From: Cyprinodon diabolis
Lineage: Eukaryota; Chordata; Actinopteri; Cyprinodontiformes; Cyprinodontidae
Direction of reading: 5' to 3'
NCBI GenBank assembly: GCA_030533445.1
Contig: CM060064.1
Span: 4,963,916 to 5,027,915, forward strand
DNA length: 64,000 bases
The notes under the pieces were generated by a model, which did no database searches, had not been told where the DNA came from, and saw only the letters and a program-made list of their open reading frames with translations. The first letter of the stretch is position 1; each line of letters begins with the position of its first letter. Below are positions 12,035-23,295 of the stretch, in pieces. A program made the translations under genes and the position numbers.

Positions 12035-12587
12035 ATACATCACTATATTCCACGCTCTACGATACCACAACATCATGACAATGCAGCGGACTGGAGCTAT
12101 CTTGGGGCTCATCTGGACTTTATGTGCAGTGCTAGCTGTACTAATGGTGAAATTCTCAGACTCCTATTTCATCATAATTTGCTTCATTGTCTTCTTCATC
12201 ATCTCCCTGGCAGCTATCTGCTTCCTTTATGTCTACATGTTCATGATGGGCCGCATTCATGCCAGGAACATTGCAGCTCTACCTGGTTGTGGCAGGGACA
12301 AATCTCAGCATAAGAGGAGGTGGGGCAGTAATATGAGAGGGGCTCTCACTCTCACCATTCTGTTTGGGGCATTTGTAGTGTGTTGGGCGCCGTTTTTTGT
12401 CCATCTTATTATCATAATGGTATGTCCTTTGAATCCATATTGCGAATGCTACAGATCCTTGTTTCAACTTCATGTGGTGCTGATGATGAGCCACGCCCTT
12501 ATAGACCCAGCGATCTATGCCTTCCGCATGGCTGAACTTAGGCACACTTTCAGAAAGAGGTTGTTTTGTTTAAAATGGAAATTGTAA
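12035..12587 (+). CDS. mc2r: Melanocortin receptor 2 (ACTH receptor), coding exon 2
   Basis: Completes mc2r from the last base of Arg118 to the stop, residues 119-301. It contains the YITIFHALRYH second intracellular loop, TM4 (about 137-158), TM5 (about 162-188), an extended third intracellular loop (about 189-217) and TM6 with the CWAP motif (234-237). A Cys-rich third extracellular loop (CPLNPYCEC) and TM7 with DPAIY (275-279) follow. The TM7 position normally Asn in the CNAVIDP motif is His271. The C-tail is short, with Cys296 as a possible palmitoylation site. The exon starts after TTACACAG and the phase matches exon 1 exactly. No in-frame stop or frameshift is present, so the gene appears intact. 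Confidence 0.93.
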
Positions 12588-12787
12588 TTTTAAAGACATT
12601 TTTACAGGCACAAATATTATATACTTTTATTCATGGAACAAGATTAACTTTTAGTCATGCACAGGATTGTTTAAGCATTGGTATTGCATTCATCTCAAAG
12701 CAACAGCATGAAGAATATAATTGAATTTATGCAGTAGATTGGTTGGGACTAATGGCCCTGCCAACACTAAAATAAAATAATGCAACA
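12588..12787 (+). other. mc2r: mc2r 3' UTR with candidate poly(A) signal
   Basis: AATAAA at 12771-12776 is the first canonical polyadenylation hexamer after the stop codon and lies just before an LTR-like repeat. A transcript end near 12790 is plausible but unproven. Confidence 0.45.
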
Positions 12788-13186
12788 TGTCATGATCTGC
12801 CCTGATAGTGAGCCTTAATTCTTCACTACATTCACCTGCCTAACTCTGCCCAGTTCCAATCATTCTTCATCTTATCCACCTGGGTCTGGTGCTTCATATA
12901 CAGCTCAGCCCAGCTATCGGGGCCAGATCATTGTTTGCTGTTTGATGTCTGTATGTTCTGTTCCGTTAGTTTGAGATCTGACAGAATGATCTGGCCACAA
13001 AGGGACCCATTGGAAGGCAGTCATTAGGATTATGATTATTAGTATATTTTTTTTCCCGGATTGAGTCTGGCATGTGGGAGATTCTTTAATTGTTCAATTC
13101 ATTCACCTGCCTAAATCTGCCCGGTTCCTAATCATTGTTCATCTTATCCACCTGGTGCGGCCTAGCTATTTTGTTTGTTTTACTTC
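12788..13186 (+). mobile_element. LTR fragment(s), + orientation
   Basis: Begins TGTCATGATCTGCCCTGATA and contains CATTCACCTGCC...ATCTTATCCACCTGG blocks that occur twice (from about 12830 and from about 13101). The same blocks appear in reverse orientation in the LTR at 13187-13727. Interpreted as a partly duplicated LTR of a Ty3/gypsy-type element. Confidence 0.5.
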
Positions 13187-13727
13187 TGTTACATACAGAC
13201 GGATGGGCCCAGTATTCAAGGTGAGACAGACAGTGGGAAAGTTCAAAACATTTATTAAATAGCAAACAGCACAGATACGCAGAGCTGCTGTGGATCTATG
13301 GACGGCAGCAGGTGGGTGGTGGAGGTGGGGGGGTCACTGTCCAATCACTGAAACTCTGGAGGGAGAAACACAGGTAAGTGAGCATGATATTCTGACAGGT
13401 GATGATTGTCTGAGTGTGTAACTAAACAGATCAGTCCATCTTCTCCATGGAATGCAGGATCCACCCGATGGACTGCCAAATGAGATGTAGTGGCAGCTGC
13501 CCAGAGCAGTAACCTCAGTGAGCAGGCTCGGTGAGAGATCTGAAATGCTCTCACCACTAGCTAGTGAATAAACTTGCCTGAAGAAACTGGCTTGTCTCAC
13601 TGGGCAGAACCTTATATATATACCAGAAGTAGCAGGTGAATAAGATGAATGATAATTACAGAGCGATGCGGGAACAGCAGGTGGATAAAGGAGTAATCAA
13701 GGTCAGATATCAGGGCATATCATGACA
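13187..13727 (-). mobile_element. Solo LTR-like repeat, gypsy type
   Basis: Read on the - strand it runs TGTCATGATATGCCC ... ATTTAATAAATG ... TGTAACA. It therefore has TG/CA ends and an AATAAA signal before a U5-like end that matches the LTRs at 40046-40724 and 54361-55040. No target-site duplication is evident. Its neighbour at 12788 is in the opposite orientation. Confidence 0.55.
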
Positions 13728-14160
13728 GCAACCATCTTTGGCATTTATTTAACGATATTTAGTAACAATTTTGTTAATGTAACTAAATATGATTAAGTAA
13801 ATACCAAAAACAGTTGCATTATTTTTTTTTCAAACACAGTGGATGAAAAGATAAACTTCACCAAAGTAGTGTTGCTGAGGTTTCGGTTGCTGCTTTGGTA
13901 TTCACTTCTTCACGAAGAAAGTTAGACCTTGTCACAACCCTTTGTCCTCGGATAGCTTTTTTTTTTTGGTTTGTTTTACTAATGTATCCTATCCTTTCTA
14001 TTTGCTTTTGGTATTCTAATAACCCACATAAATTCACACTGAAACTGAGACAATCTAGGCATTGGTAAAGGCCCTGTGTCAGGTAGTTGCACATATGCCT
14101 GGGTATGCTTCTTTGGTCAATCTTAGAGTCTGGTATTGGGTTCACATCCTTGCAGAAACT
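13728..14160. other. No gene recognised
   Basis: AT-rich intergenic DNA; the - strand frame 13858-14145 lacks conserved motifs. Confidence 0.4.
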
Positions 14161-14165
14161 GTATG

Positions 14166-14519
14166 TGTCAGGGTTCCTGTGTGTGAGTTATGTATCTCTT
14201 CCAGAGACGATCTTTATGGAGAACCTGGGTAGCCTACACAGGTGAGGATAATCTTCCTCATCGGAGTGCTGGGCTTAAAAGAGCAGCAAAGCCTTCACTC
14301 AGTACTGGTTTGTTATGTTGTTGATGTTTCGTTGCTTTCTAGTCTCTTGCTTCCTTGGAGTATTTTCCCTGATTGATTGTTTTTTGTTTGGTTTTTGTAG
14401 TATTCTTGTATTTTGGATGTTTGCCTCTGTTCCACTTGGGCTTTCATTAAATCATTAAAAACTCATCTGTGCCAACTCCTCTCTCTGTCCGGTCCTCAAA
14501 GCCTCCACACAACCTGACA
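14166..14519 (+). mobile_element. Solo LTR, 354 bp, with 5-bp target duplication
   Basis: Runs from TGTCAGGGTTCC to ACAACCTGACA and is flanked on both sides by GTATG (14161-14165 and 14520-14524). An ATTAAA signal lies near the 3' end. The terminal inversion TGTCAGG/CCTGACA and 5-bp duplication fit an LTR left by recombination of a gypsy-like retrotransposon. No internal region is present. Confidence 0.75.
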
Positions 14520-14524
14520 GTATG

Positions 14525-15136
14525 TATGAAGTGTTGAAGCTATATCTGGACTGTAATAATAAATAATTACACATTTTGTTTATAATTAATAAACTTTAAT
14601 TAAATATTATTTTGTCTCACTTCTAATGTTCTAGTCATGCATCAATACAAACGAATATCTTCAAGAGACATGAGGTTTTGAACAAAGATTTGTTTGGTTG
14701 AACATAAATGACAGTTCAAATGTAACTGTAAATGTAGGTGAACCATCGTATTTGTTTCTTTATCTTGTTTTTTTTTCAAATCTGTAAATAAAAATCTATA
14801 AATCTTTTAAAAAAGAGCGTAGATAACTTATGATTAGTAATAAATTTAAAAAGCAGGTTTACACTTTAAATGTGGGAGCTGCCATGTTATTGCTATTCTT
14901 AAAAAGCAATGAGTAACAGATCAGATCAACTAATTTTAGGTTAATACATCTTATATAAAATAATGAATGCAGCATATATTCACAGTCATAAGCATTTTTC
15001 TTAAACCAGTATTACATTTAACTAGCTGTTTTTTTTACAATGAATGAATTAATTAATTAATATTAACTTTATTTCAGACAATCCAGTAAAGTTACAAATT
15101 TAACAAATCCAAACATAATGTATAATTAGTAATATA

Positions 15137-15140
<4 letters not shown>
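14525..15140. other. No gene recognised
   Basis: AT-rich unique DNA; nothing supported. Confidence 0.4.

Positions 15141-15228
<88 letters not shown>
15141..15228. repeat. (TA)n microsatellite
   Basis: Near-perfect TA dinucleotide tract, left of the hAT element that appears to have inserted into it. Confidence 0.95.
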
Positions 15229-15232
<4 letters not shown>

Positions 15233-15237
15233 TATAT

Positions 15238-15952
15238 TAGGGATGGAACGGTTTATGAAAACGGTCCGAACCGCTCGGTTCAACTGTCTCGGTTCGGTTC
15301 ACGTCTGTTGCTTTCGGTTCATGCGCTGCTCCTTTTTCTCATAGGCGAAGCGTTTACACTCCAGAGCAGAAGGTGGCGGTACTGCGACCAAAGCCAACCA
15401 CCAGTAGTAAACAAGAAGAAGAAGCGAAGCAGCGTAGCCGGGTGTAGCAGAAAAAAATCTGTTGTTGTGGAGAATTGTGTGGGTATGGCGAGTGGGAAAG
15501 AAAAGGAGTTGGAAGACGCGCTAGCAGCACTTTATAGGTCTGCTGTATGGGACCACTTTGTATTTAGAGTGACCTACGATGATGGCGGAAAGAAAGTTGT
15601 AGATAAAAGTGCAACAGTGTGCGAGCATTGTGCAACACGTTTTGCTTATGCTAACAGCAACACGACCAACATGTCATGCTAACCTCGAAATCCCACATAC
15701 TCCATCAGCGCTCTGCCCCGCTGTGCTCCAGACCGCCTGCGAATCATTAAAAATAATTACAAATCATAATTTTTTTTTGGATTTTTTCATTAATTTCATA
15801 AAAAAAAAAAAAATCATAAATTTTTATAATTTTCATTAATTTTTTTTATTTTTCGGTGTAACAATAAACATATACCGAACCGAACCGAAAACAATGACCA
15901 CGAAACCGTGAACCGAACCGAACCGTGGATTTTGTGAACCGTTCCACCCCTA
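15238..15952 (+). mobile_element. hAT (Ac-like) element, internally deleted
   Basis: Ends TAGGGATGGAACGGTT and GAACCGTTCCACCCCTA form inverted termini. Subterminal CGGTTCGGTTC motifs are repeated on both sides. It is flanked by TA-repeat DNA and by a 12-bp direct repeat ATAAATATATAT. The low complexity prevents assigning the exact 8-bp duplication. Length 715 bp; it retains only the BED-finger start of the transposase. Confidence 0.8.
15485..15682 (+). pseudogene. Truncated hAT transposase, BED zinc-finger start
   Basis: A 65-codon frame starts MASGKEKELEDAL. It carries a BED-type finger beginning SAVWDHFVFRV with the first zinc ligands as CEHC (Cys-x2-Cys). It then stops at NTTNMSC before the histidine ligands. 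BED fingers are the DNA-binding domain of hAT transposases. The rest of the transposase is missing, so this is an inactive remnant. Confidence 0.7.
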
Positions 15953-15954
15953 AT

Positions 15955-15957
<3 letters not shown>

Positions 15958-16040
<83 letters not shown>
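15958..16040. repeat. (TA)n microsatellite
   Basis: Second half of the TA tract interrupted by the hAT insertion at 15238-15952. Confidence 0.95.
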
Positions 16041-16043
<3 letters not shown>

Positions 16044-17129
16044 CATAGAGAAACTCTTACAGTGTTTCAATGCAACTGTAAATAAATCACATTCTGGAAA
16101 AGCATAAATACCTCATTCTGTTTTTGTTCAAATTAGTAGCAAGCATAATACCAAAGAGATGAGTAATCTTTCTCTAGAGAATGAACACAGCAAGTGAAGG
16201 TCATCAGCTACTGATTAAAGATGTATTACTTTTTTGGTAATGTCAATAAGATTGGTTGTTATTGAACTACTGTTCAGTGGTGCAGACATGCACAGAAACA
16301 TCTATAGGTCTGAATATACTATGTGAACCATGGTCTGATCTCTGAGGGTTTTAAGGCATTATAAACATATTTTACTGTATTCATTAATTATATTGACTAA
16401 GCATGGGGAAACACAAACTAAAGCGAAAGGGGATTTGAATCAGTGTGTCTGACTGGGATACTGATAGAATTCTGGTCTTGCACTGAGAAGACAAGAAAAG
16501 TGAGGTTATTAGGGAATAACAGGTTCATCAGAAAGTATAAATGTTATGTAGGAGCTTACCTCTGGTTCAGAAGCCGGTTACATCCTGGAGGATCTAACTG
16601 GCATGTAACAAGTGTGATATAAAAAATAAAAAAAAAAGCAGAAATTCAGCCACAACTTGCACACAGGTGAAGAGATTTACTGTTTGAACTTGCTGTGGGA
16701 TGTTCAAACAGGTCAGCAACAGCAAGTTTTATTGATGACTGTGGCAGATACAGACAGGGCGTTAAATTTTTGATGCCCAAAATCTCAAATATACTTCGTT
16801 TTATTAAGATTAAAAGCCAGTACTTGTCACCTAGAACATGCTGATGCTGGCATCGCGGTCAGGGCTCCAGCAGATATTAGAGCATGAGTTTGAATTGCTT
16901 ACAGCTCAGGACTGGGCTTAAAAAACAGGTGTTTTCGATTTCAGAGGCTGCTTCTTCCAGTGACCCCCTCTATCTGGACTGGGTTCTTTGAGGCCTGTGA
17001 AAATGAGGAGACCGGAAGAGTTTTGAGTATGGTTTCCATTGAGACAGGTTTTTTCCTTCATATGTGTGTATAGATATAGGTCTGTATATGGATGTGCATA
17101 TGTACATATACATTTGCTATATACATGTA
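16041..17129. other. No gene recognised
   Basis: AT-rich intergenic DNA; no frame with a recognisable domain. Confidence 0.4.
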
Positions 17130-17219
17130 TATGTTTATGTATTTATTTAGCACTTTTCTATTTTATTATGTAGCACTTTGGAATTTGTCTAAATATAAAG
17201 AGCATTACAAGTCCAAAGA

Positions 17220-17290
<71 letters not shown>
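17130..17290 (+). repeat. LINE 3' end with (TTA)n tail
   Basis: A short GCACTTTGGAATTTG...ATAAAGAGCATTACAA segment resembling the 3' UTR of L2-type LINEs leads into about 70 bases of TTA repeat (17219-17290). This suggests a very short 5'-truncated insertion whose tail has expanded as a microsatellite. Confidence 0.55.
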
Positions 17291-17509
17291 CTTTACAAAT
17301 ATATGAACCGGTGAAAGGGTTTGATGGGAGGGAATGAAGGAGATGGGGTAAAACAAAAATAATATCTTCAATGTGTGGCTTGCCACATTATTTGTTAATA
17401 CGAGATAATTTAATAAACAAACAAAAAAAACTTGCAAGTACCAATCTTGGCAGGAAATTTCTTCCTCTCAGCTCATTGGTTACTGTCATGTCAATCACAA
17501 ATGTTACAA

Positions 17510-18050
17510 TCCAATCAGTTCAGTCTATTTCCATAGCCCCAATTCACAACACATGTCATATCAAGGCACTTTACAGTTCACCAAATCATCCAGTCAAATT
17601 GATTCAAAGTTTTCTATCAAAGGAAAACCAGTTGATTGCATCGACTCATTGACTCGAATGTAATCCCTCACACTAAACATGCTTGAGGTGACAGTGAAGA
17701 GGAAAAACTCCCTTTTAACAGGAAAAAACCTCCAGCAGAACCAGGCTCAGTGTGAGCGGCCATCTGCCGAGGTCGACTGGGGTTCAAAGAGACAGAAGCA
17801 GAGATACAAAAAGCAGCTGTAAAAGGCGGAAAAAGCAGAGACAGCATAATGTTAGAGATTGAACTAACAGATCTGCAGAGTGGGAGAATAAAGATAGAAT
17901 GAAGCAGAATGATGAAATGGGGGTCCCCATGTCCTCTAGAAGTCTAGGCCTATAGCAGCATAACTATAGAGATAGCTCGGGACGTTTTGAAACGTCCTGA
18001 GCTATCGGTAGCTATTGGTAGCTATTGGTTCCACAGTAGAGGAATCAGCA
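17510..18050 (-). mobile_element. 5'-truncated L2 LINE, 3' UTR
   Basis: Matches the 3' UTR of the L2 at 60826-62936 on the - strand, including the AATTCACAACACATGTCAT and ACTCCCTTTTAACAGGAA blocks and the segment with AATGGGGGTCCCCATGTCCT. It is degenerate at the tail and contains short duplicated GGTAGCTATT units near 18005-18028. No coding sequence. Confidence 0.8.
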
Positions 18051-18149
18051 GGGTAAGTCGTCGGTGGATTGAGCCCCTGATGCCATAATTTTTTCAAATA
18101 CCAACAACAAGCCATAACGAAAATGAGCTGAAATTAAACAAAACTAGCA

Positions 18150-18310
18150 AGTCTATCTTTAAGATTTAAGGAGTTGAAAGTAGAAATAATTGCAAAAATG
18201 TAAGGAGTAGAAATAAAAACTGTCTAAAAAAATAATGATTCCAGTAAAGTATAGATAGCCAAAATGTTGTACTTAAGTAAGGTAACAAAGTACTTGTTCT
18301 TTGTTACTTA
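18150..18310. mobile_element. Terminal fragment of the hAT family seen at 20131-22096
   Basis: Shares the subterminal sequence of that element's right end, including TAAGGAGTAGAAAT, AAAGTATAGATA and ACTTAAGTA...GTAACAAAGTACTTGTTCTT. The very terminus is degraded. Confidence 0.55.
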
Positions 18311-18914
18311 ACTATAGCAGAATGATACAAATGAATAAGTAGTCTTAAAATAGCATCTTCAGTGTTTACATACAAATGTATGTTAAAATTTGACATTCAT
18401 TTTATAGTAAAAAAGGATGGTAATTTCATAAACAAAGTTTGTTCATCTAGTGCGGTAGTATTGTAGATTTTACCCAAGGCCAAAAAATACTGCATCTCGT
18501 CTTACCTCTTGTGGTTTAAAAAGATTTATCTCACACCATTGTTTCAATAAGTTTGTGTTGCATTTAATTTAATGCGTCAGCATAAATGTTTTGTAAATTA
18601 ATAGCTTCAACAAAAAGGTAAAAGTTGCAATTTAATACTCTCTGTATAATTTTGCTTGTTTGTATATTTCTCTATTGAAAAGATACCAAGGAGTAGAGAA
18701 TGTAGACATTCCTCGATACATTTTTGCAGTCCAGGGCTGTGGATAACGATAGGTGTCACTAATTCACCACATATTTTGATTAACAGATACAAAATCCTGG
18801 TTTCAATTGTTAAAGTATATTGATATTGCTTAGTTGTTATTTAATTCTTAAATGTCCCAGCTGGGCCCCTGGGCCAGGGGAGGGCTTTGAACTTTCAGCA
18901 CATGTACATATTGT
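18311..18914. other. No gene recognised
   Basis: AT-rich intergenic DNA with no supported feature. Confidence 0.4.
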
Positions 18915-19190
18915 CATGGTTTTGTTCAAGTTTTATTTTGAGTTTTCATTGGTGTTATTTTGATTCTTGTATTCTAGGTATTTTTGATTTTATTTGAGTT
19001 CATGGATATTTCCTTTTTGCCCTCTTGTGTCAGTCGTCTTTTCCCTAGCTCCCTTGTTGCCTCTGTTCACAATCTGCTAATTAGCCTGGTCTTTGCTGGT
19101 GTGTCGTCATTACTTTGTTTTGATTTTTGTGGATTTATGTTTTGGATTTTTGCTTTTGTTGAACTTTTGGTTAATTGAATACTGCAGGAT
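18915..19190 (+). mobile_element. Possible LTR 5' part
   Basis: Starts TGTCATGGTTTTG and has the T-rich U3-like composition of the other gypsy-type LTRs, plus a CTAATTAGCCTGGTC segment like their leader blocks. No matching end or target duplication was found. Confidence 0.3.
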
Positions 19191-19437
19191 AATTCGCATC
19201 TTCAGGAAAAAAACGCCACCACATTTCCCTATTTTCACTCAAAATCCCTGCAACAAGATACTAATAACGTATTTGATGCTATCAAACATTCAAACAGGAA
19301 GTCCTGTTTGAATGCAGCCAGTCCTAGCCAGTTACATACTGATTGGGGCAGGCTGGAACAGCAGAAAGCCAATCAGCATCAATCATGAGTAAAATTTTGA
19401 CTTCCTTGTCCGACTTCCTATTCCAACCAGTAAAAAC

Positions 19438-20122
19438 TCATCTCCACATGAGGGACATCAAAGTGTAGCCAATGAATAGCTGTTTACGATGGGACACACA
19501 GCGTTGGGATGATATGTCTTTTATGGAGGGAACAGGAGCCACAATGATCTTCTCTGCTGTTCTCACCACTCTCCTCACTTTCTTCCAGTCTGAGGCACTG
19601 CAGCCTCCACACCACACAGTGAGACAGCAGGTCAGAACGCTCTCTATGGTGCATCTGTAGAAGGTGGTGAGGATGGGTGGGGGCAGGTGGGCGCTCCTCA
19701 TCCTCAACAATAAGTACATGCGCTTCTGTGCCCTTTTGACCAGTGAGGTGGTGTATATATTCCAGGTGAGGGTGTCTGTGATGTGCACCCCCAGGAGTTT
19801 GGTGTTATTGACCACCTCTACAGCTGAGCTGTTGATGACCAGTGGAGTGTGGTTAGGTCGGTTCTTTCTGAAGTCCAAGATGATCTCTTTCATCTTCTCC
19901 ACGTTCAGGATCAGGCTGTTATCTTTGCACCAGTCCACCAGCTGCTCTACCTCCTCTCTGTAGTCCAGGTCGTTGTCGTCTCTGATGAGGCCCACCACTG
20001 TGGTGTCGTCTGCAAATTTCACGATGTGATTGGTGGTGAACCTGGGGATGCAGTCATGTGTCATCAGGGTGAACAGCAGGGGGCCCAGGGTGCAGCCCTG
20101 AGGGGAGCCTGTGTTTAGACTG
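19438..20122 (-). mobile_element. Rex1/CR1-like LINE, RT palm and C-terminal part
   Basis: The - strand frame encodes GSPQGCTLGPLLFTL, then VKFADDTTVVGL with the FADD catalytic pair, then LILNVEKMKEIILDFRK. A thumb/C-terminal region follows (TIESVLTCCLTVWCGGC). This is a non-LTR reverse transcriptase of the Rex1/CR1 group. It continues on the far side of a hAT insertion at 22105-23290. Its 3' end near 19440 lacks a clear tail. Confidence 0.8.
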
Positions 20123-20130
20123 ATGACATC

Positions 20131-22096
20131 CAGTGGTGTCAAAAGTACACACATTTGTTACTTAAGTAGAAGTATAGATACTGCAGTTTAAAAACACTCT
20201 GGTAAAAGTTGAAGTATCAACTTGACCTCTTTACTCAAGTAAAAGTGAAAAAGTATGTGCTCCAGAAATTAATTAAAGTATAAAAGTATAAAGTAACCTT
20301 TAAGAAAAACGCCAGATGCCACTATATGAATTAAAAGCTAAATTTTTCGTCTATTTCAAAAAATTCTTTGAGATAGGGCCAAGGATGAGGGAGGTCTTGT
20401 TGGTCTCTGTCTCCATCTCCCGATACGCTCTCTCTGGTGTCCGACCTTTCAGACATTTAGACATGTTTTTCTGAATCCGACATTTTAGCATGGCATAGAC
20501 AATTCACGTTTACAGTTTGAAGAACACCTGCTTGCTTCTGATGATTTACTTTAGCTAACCAATGAGTGTTTGCGTTATACGACTCATCCAATAACACTAG
20601 TTTTTCACTAGATGTGGATGGCACCAATGATCTGCATTGGATGGCGCACATGACATGAAATATATATTTAGAAACATTAAACCACGGGTAACTACTAAAA
20701 AATCAGTGGGGTCCGAATAAAGAAAATCAACCAGTAAATGTCAGGAGACATTTTTAATGATCTGTTACTTTAAACAGAATTTAACACTCAAATAAAATGA
20801 TGTATTTATGCATTCATGTTACACTGAATTAAAAAAAAAAAGATGAAAAAATAAAAATAGAAATTGCCAAATATTGCATCCTGTTCTATCTGAGAGGAGT
20901 TTACACTTGTATGACTGTATTCCTGTATATCCATCAATAGTTAAAAGACAAGATTCAGCAAATGCAAATTCTGCCCTGTCAAACAATGACAGCGCAATTG
21001 TCGATGTACGATCCGAAGCCTCATTTGGAGCTTTTAAACAGGATTTTGAAAAACTTTGATAATTTGCTGCTGTAATATTATAGATTTTTTAGAATAAAAA
21101 GCTAGCAGATGTGAATAATCAAAAAATAATAGAAACACAATTATAGAGCATTCAGTATTGTAAGAGAGCCCACACTGTTTCTGAATAAATACATTATTGT
21201 ATGAGTTACGTTCCGTTTTTGTCTCTTTCCTTGTAAGTTTTCAATTCAATTCAATTCAGTTTATTTATATAGCGCCAAATTCACAACACATGTCATCTCA
21301 AGGCACTTTACAGTTCAACCAGATCATACAGTCAAATTGATAGTTGAGAAGTTTTCTATCTAAGGAAAACCAGTTGATTGCATTGACTCATTGACTCAAA
21401 TACAATCCCTCACACTAAGCATGCTTGTAGGGACAGTGGAGAGGAAAAACTCCCTTTTAACAGGAAGAAACCTCCAGCAGAACCAGGCTCAGTGTGAGCG
21501 GCCATCTGCCGAGGCCGACTATGGTTCAAGGAGACAGAAGCAGAGATACAAAAAGCAGCTGTAAAAGGCGGCCCCGTCCAGGAAACACACAGCCAGGCAG
21601 ACGAGCTCCAAGGCAGCTCCCATGCCAGAAGTATGTAAGTATAAAATGTCCTATGCTCCTGAATGCACCATAGCTGTCTGACCCTCGCGAATGCATCACT
21701 GGTCTATGTAGATGCGCGTTCGATTTTCAGTTGAAGACAAAGCTTTGCAGTTTTAAAACCCACGTCGGCTAATCGCTGTTTATTGTTGTGTGTGAATAAC
21801 AAGAGACTACAACAAATAAATCAGCTTTACCTCGGACAAAATCTTTGGATTTAATGTTGTTCATAACATCGCAGTCCGCTAATCCGTGACCTGTGCTTTA
21901 AACTGAAGCCAAGAGTAACGAGTAACGTTTGTTTTAAAAATGTAAGGAATAGAAAGTAAAGATACTTGTGTGAAAATGTAATGAGTAGAAGTCAAAAGTA
22001 GGAGGAAAAATAAGTAATGGAGTAAAGTATAGATACCTAAAAAGTGTACTTAAGTACAGTAACAAAGTATTTGTACTTCGTTACTTGACACCTGTG
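20131..22096. mobile_element. Non-autonomous hAT transposon inserted in a LINE
   Basis: Flanked by the 8-bp duplication ATGACATC (20123-20130 and 22097-22104). The termini CAGTGGTGTCAA and, reversed, CACAGGTGTCAA match at 10 of 12. Subterminal AAGTA/ACTTAAGTA motifs lie at both ends. It interrupts the reverse transcriptase of the Rex1-like LINE between YTSDV and the following residues. No transposase frame is present. It carries a nested L2 tail. Confidence 0.85.
21240..21632 (-). mobile_element. L2 LINE 3' UTR nested in the hAT element
   Basis: Begins on the + strand with TTCAATTCAATTCAATTCAG, the L2 tail, and follows the 3' UTR of the 60826-62936 copy closely through the CCATCTGCCGAGGCCGACT block. 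The low divergence from that copy suggests a recent insertion. Confidence 0.85.
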
Positions 22097-22104
22097 ATGA
22101 CATC

Positions 22105-23290
22105 AGAGGTGTACTGTCCAACCCGGACTGACTGAGGTCTGTTGGTGAAGAAGTCTAGCAGCCAATTGCGGAGGGGTGCATTGAATTCCAGCTGTTCCGG
22201 TTTGCCCATCAGATGCTGTGGGATGATGGTGTTGAAAGCTGAACTGAAGTCCAGGAACAGCATCCGCACATGAGTGTTCTTCTCCTCCAGGTGTGCCAGG
22301 CTCAGGTGAAGAGCAGCAGAGATGGCTTCCTCAGTGGAGCAGTTTCGTCAGTAGGCAAAATGGAACGGGTCGAATGTTGGCGGCAGACTGGAGACGATGT
22401 GCTCTTTAACAAGCCTTTCGAAGCACTTGATTATGATTGGAGTCAATGCGACTGGCCGGTAATCATTGAGTGAGTTGACCTAAGGCTTTTTTGGGACTGG
22501 AATAATGGTGCCAGGCTTGAAGCATGCTGGCACTAGGGACTGGTCCAGCAAGGTGTTAAGAATGTCTGTGAGGAGACCAGCCAGCTGATCTGCCCACTCC
22601 TTATACACCTGCCCACATATGTTATCAGACCCTTCCTTGGGTTGACTCTCCTCAGAGTTTTCCTCACTTCAGCTACGTCCAGGTTGAGTGCCTCCTTCCC
22701 CTGGTGTGGAACAGCTTTCACTGCTGGAGTGCTGTTTGACCTTCTTTGGCAGGTTTGAGTGCCTCAAACTGTCGGTTTAGCCCTGATCAGCTAGGGCTTA
22801 TGTGCAGAGATAAGCATGGCAGATAAGTGATCTGATGAACCGAGGTGGGAGCGGGGAGCTGCTCTGAATGCGTCTTTAATGATAGAGTAAACCAGGTCTA
22901 ACGTGTTTTCACCCCGAGTAGCAAAGTCCACATATTCGTAAAAATGAGTGAGAACAGTCTTCAAGTTAGCCTGGTTAAAATCCCCAGCAATGATGAAAAC
23001 ACCCACTGTGTGTGCAGATTGGAGCTCAGAGATAGCCTGGTATAGAGTGTTCAGTGTTAGCACTGGGGGGCACATAAAAAGCAGTGATGCTAACCACACT
23101 GAACACTCTGGGCAGATAGAAAGGTTTGCAGTTAGAAGTCAGATACTCGATGTCAGGAGAGCAGAAGCTGGCGACCGATCTAGCATTCTTGCACCAGCTG
23201 TTGTCGATGTAAACACAGAGCCCACCACCCCAAGTCTTACCGCTTAGTTCTTTGTTCCTATCGGTGCAGTATAGCGTTTGTCCCTCCAGG
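22105..23290 (-). mobile_element. Rex1/CR1-like LINE, endonuclease and RT N-terminal part
   Basis: The - strand frames encode an apurinic-type endonuclease (SLEGQTLYCTDRN, GGGLCVYIDNSWC, IIAGDFNQANL, SDHLS) at 23337-22791. A linker (22721-22533) and the RT start with [12 protein letters not shown] (22269-22081) follow. Frameshifts separate them. It joins the 19438-20122 part once the hAT is removed. Confidence 0.8.
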
Positions 23291-23295
23291 CTAAT

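Noticed and set aside
15092..15344. Frames rich in alternating Tyr-Ile
   Set aside because: Translations of the TA microsatellite. The same applies at 15846-16070, 45968-46150 and, for TTA repeats, 17092-17437 and 24626-24826.
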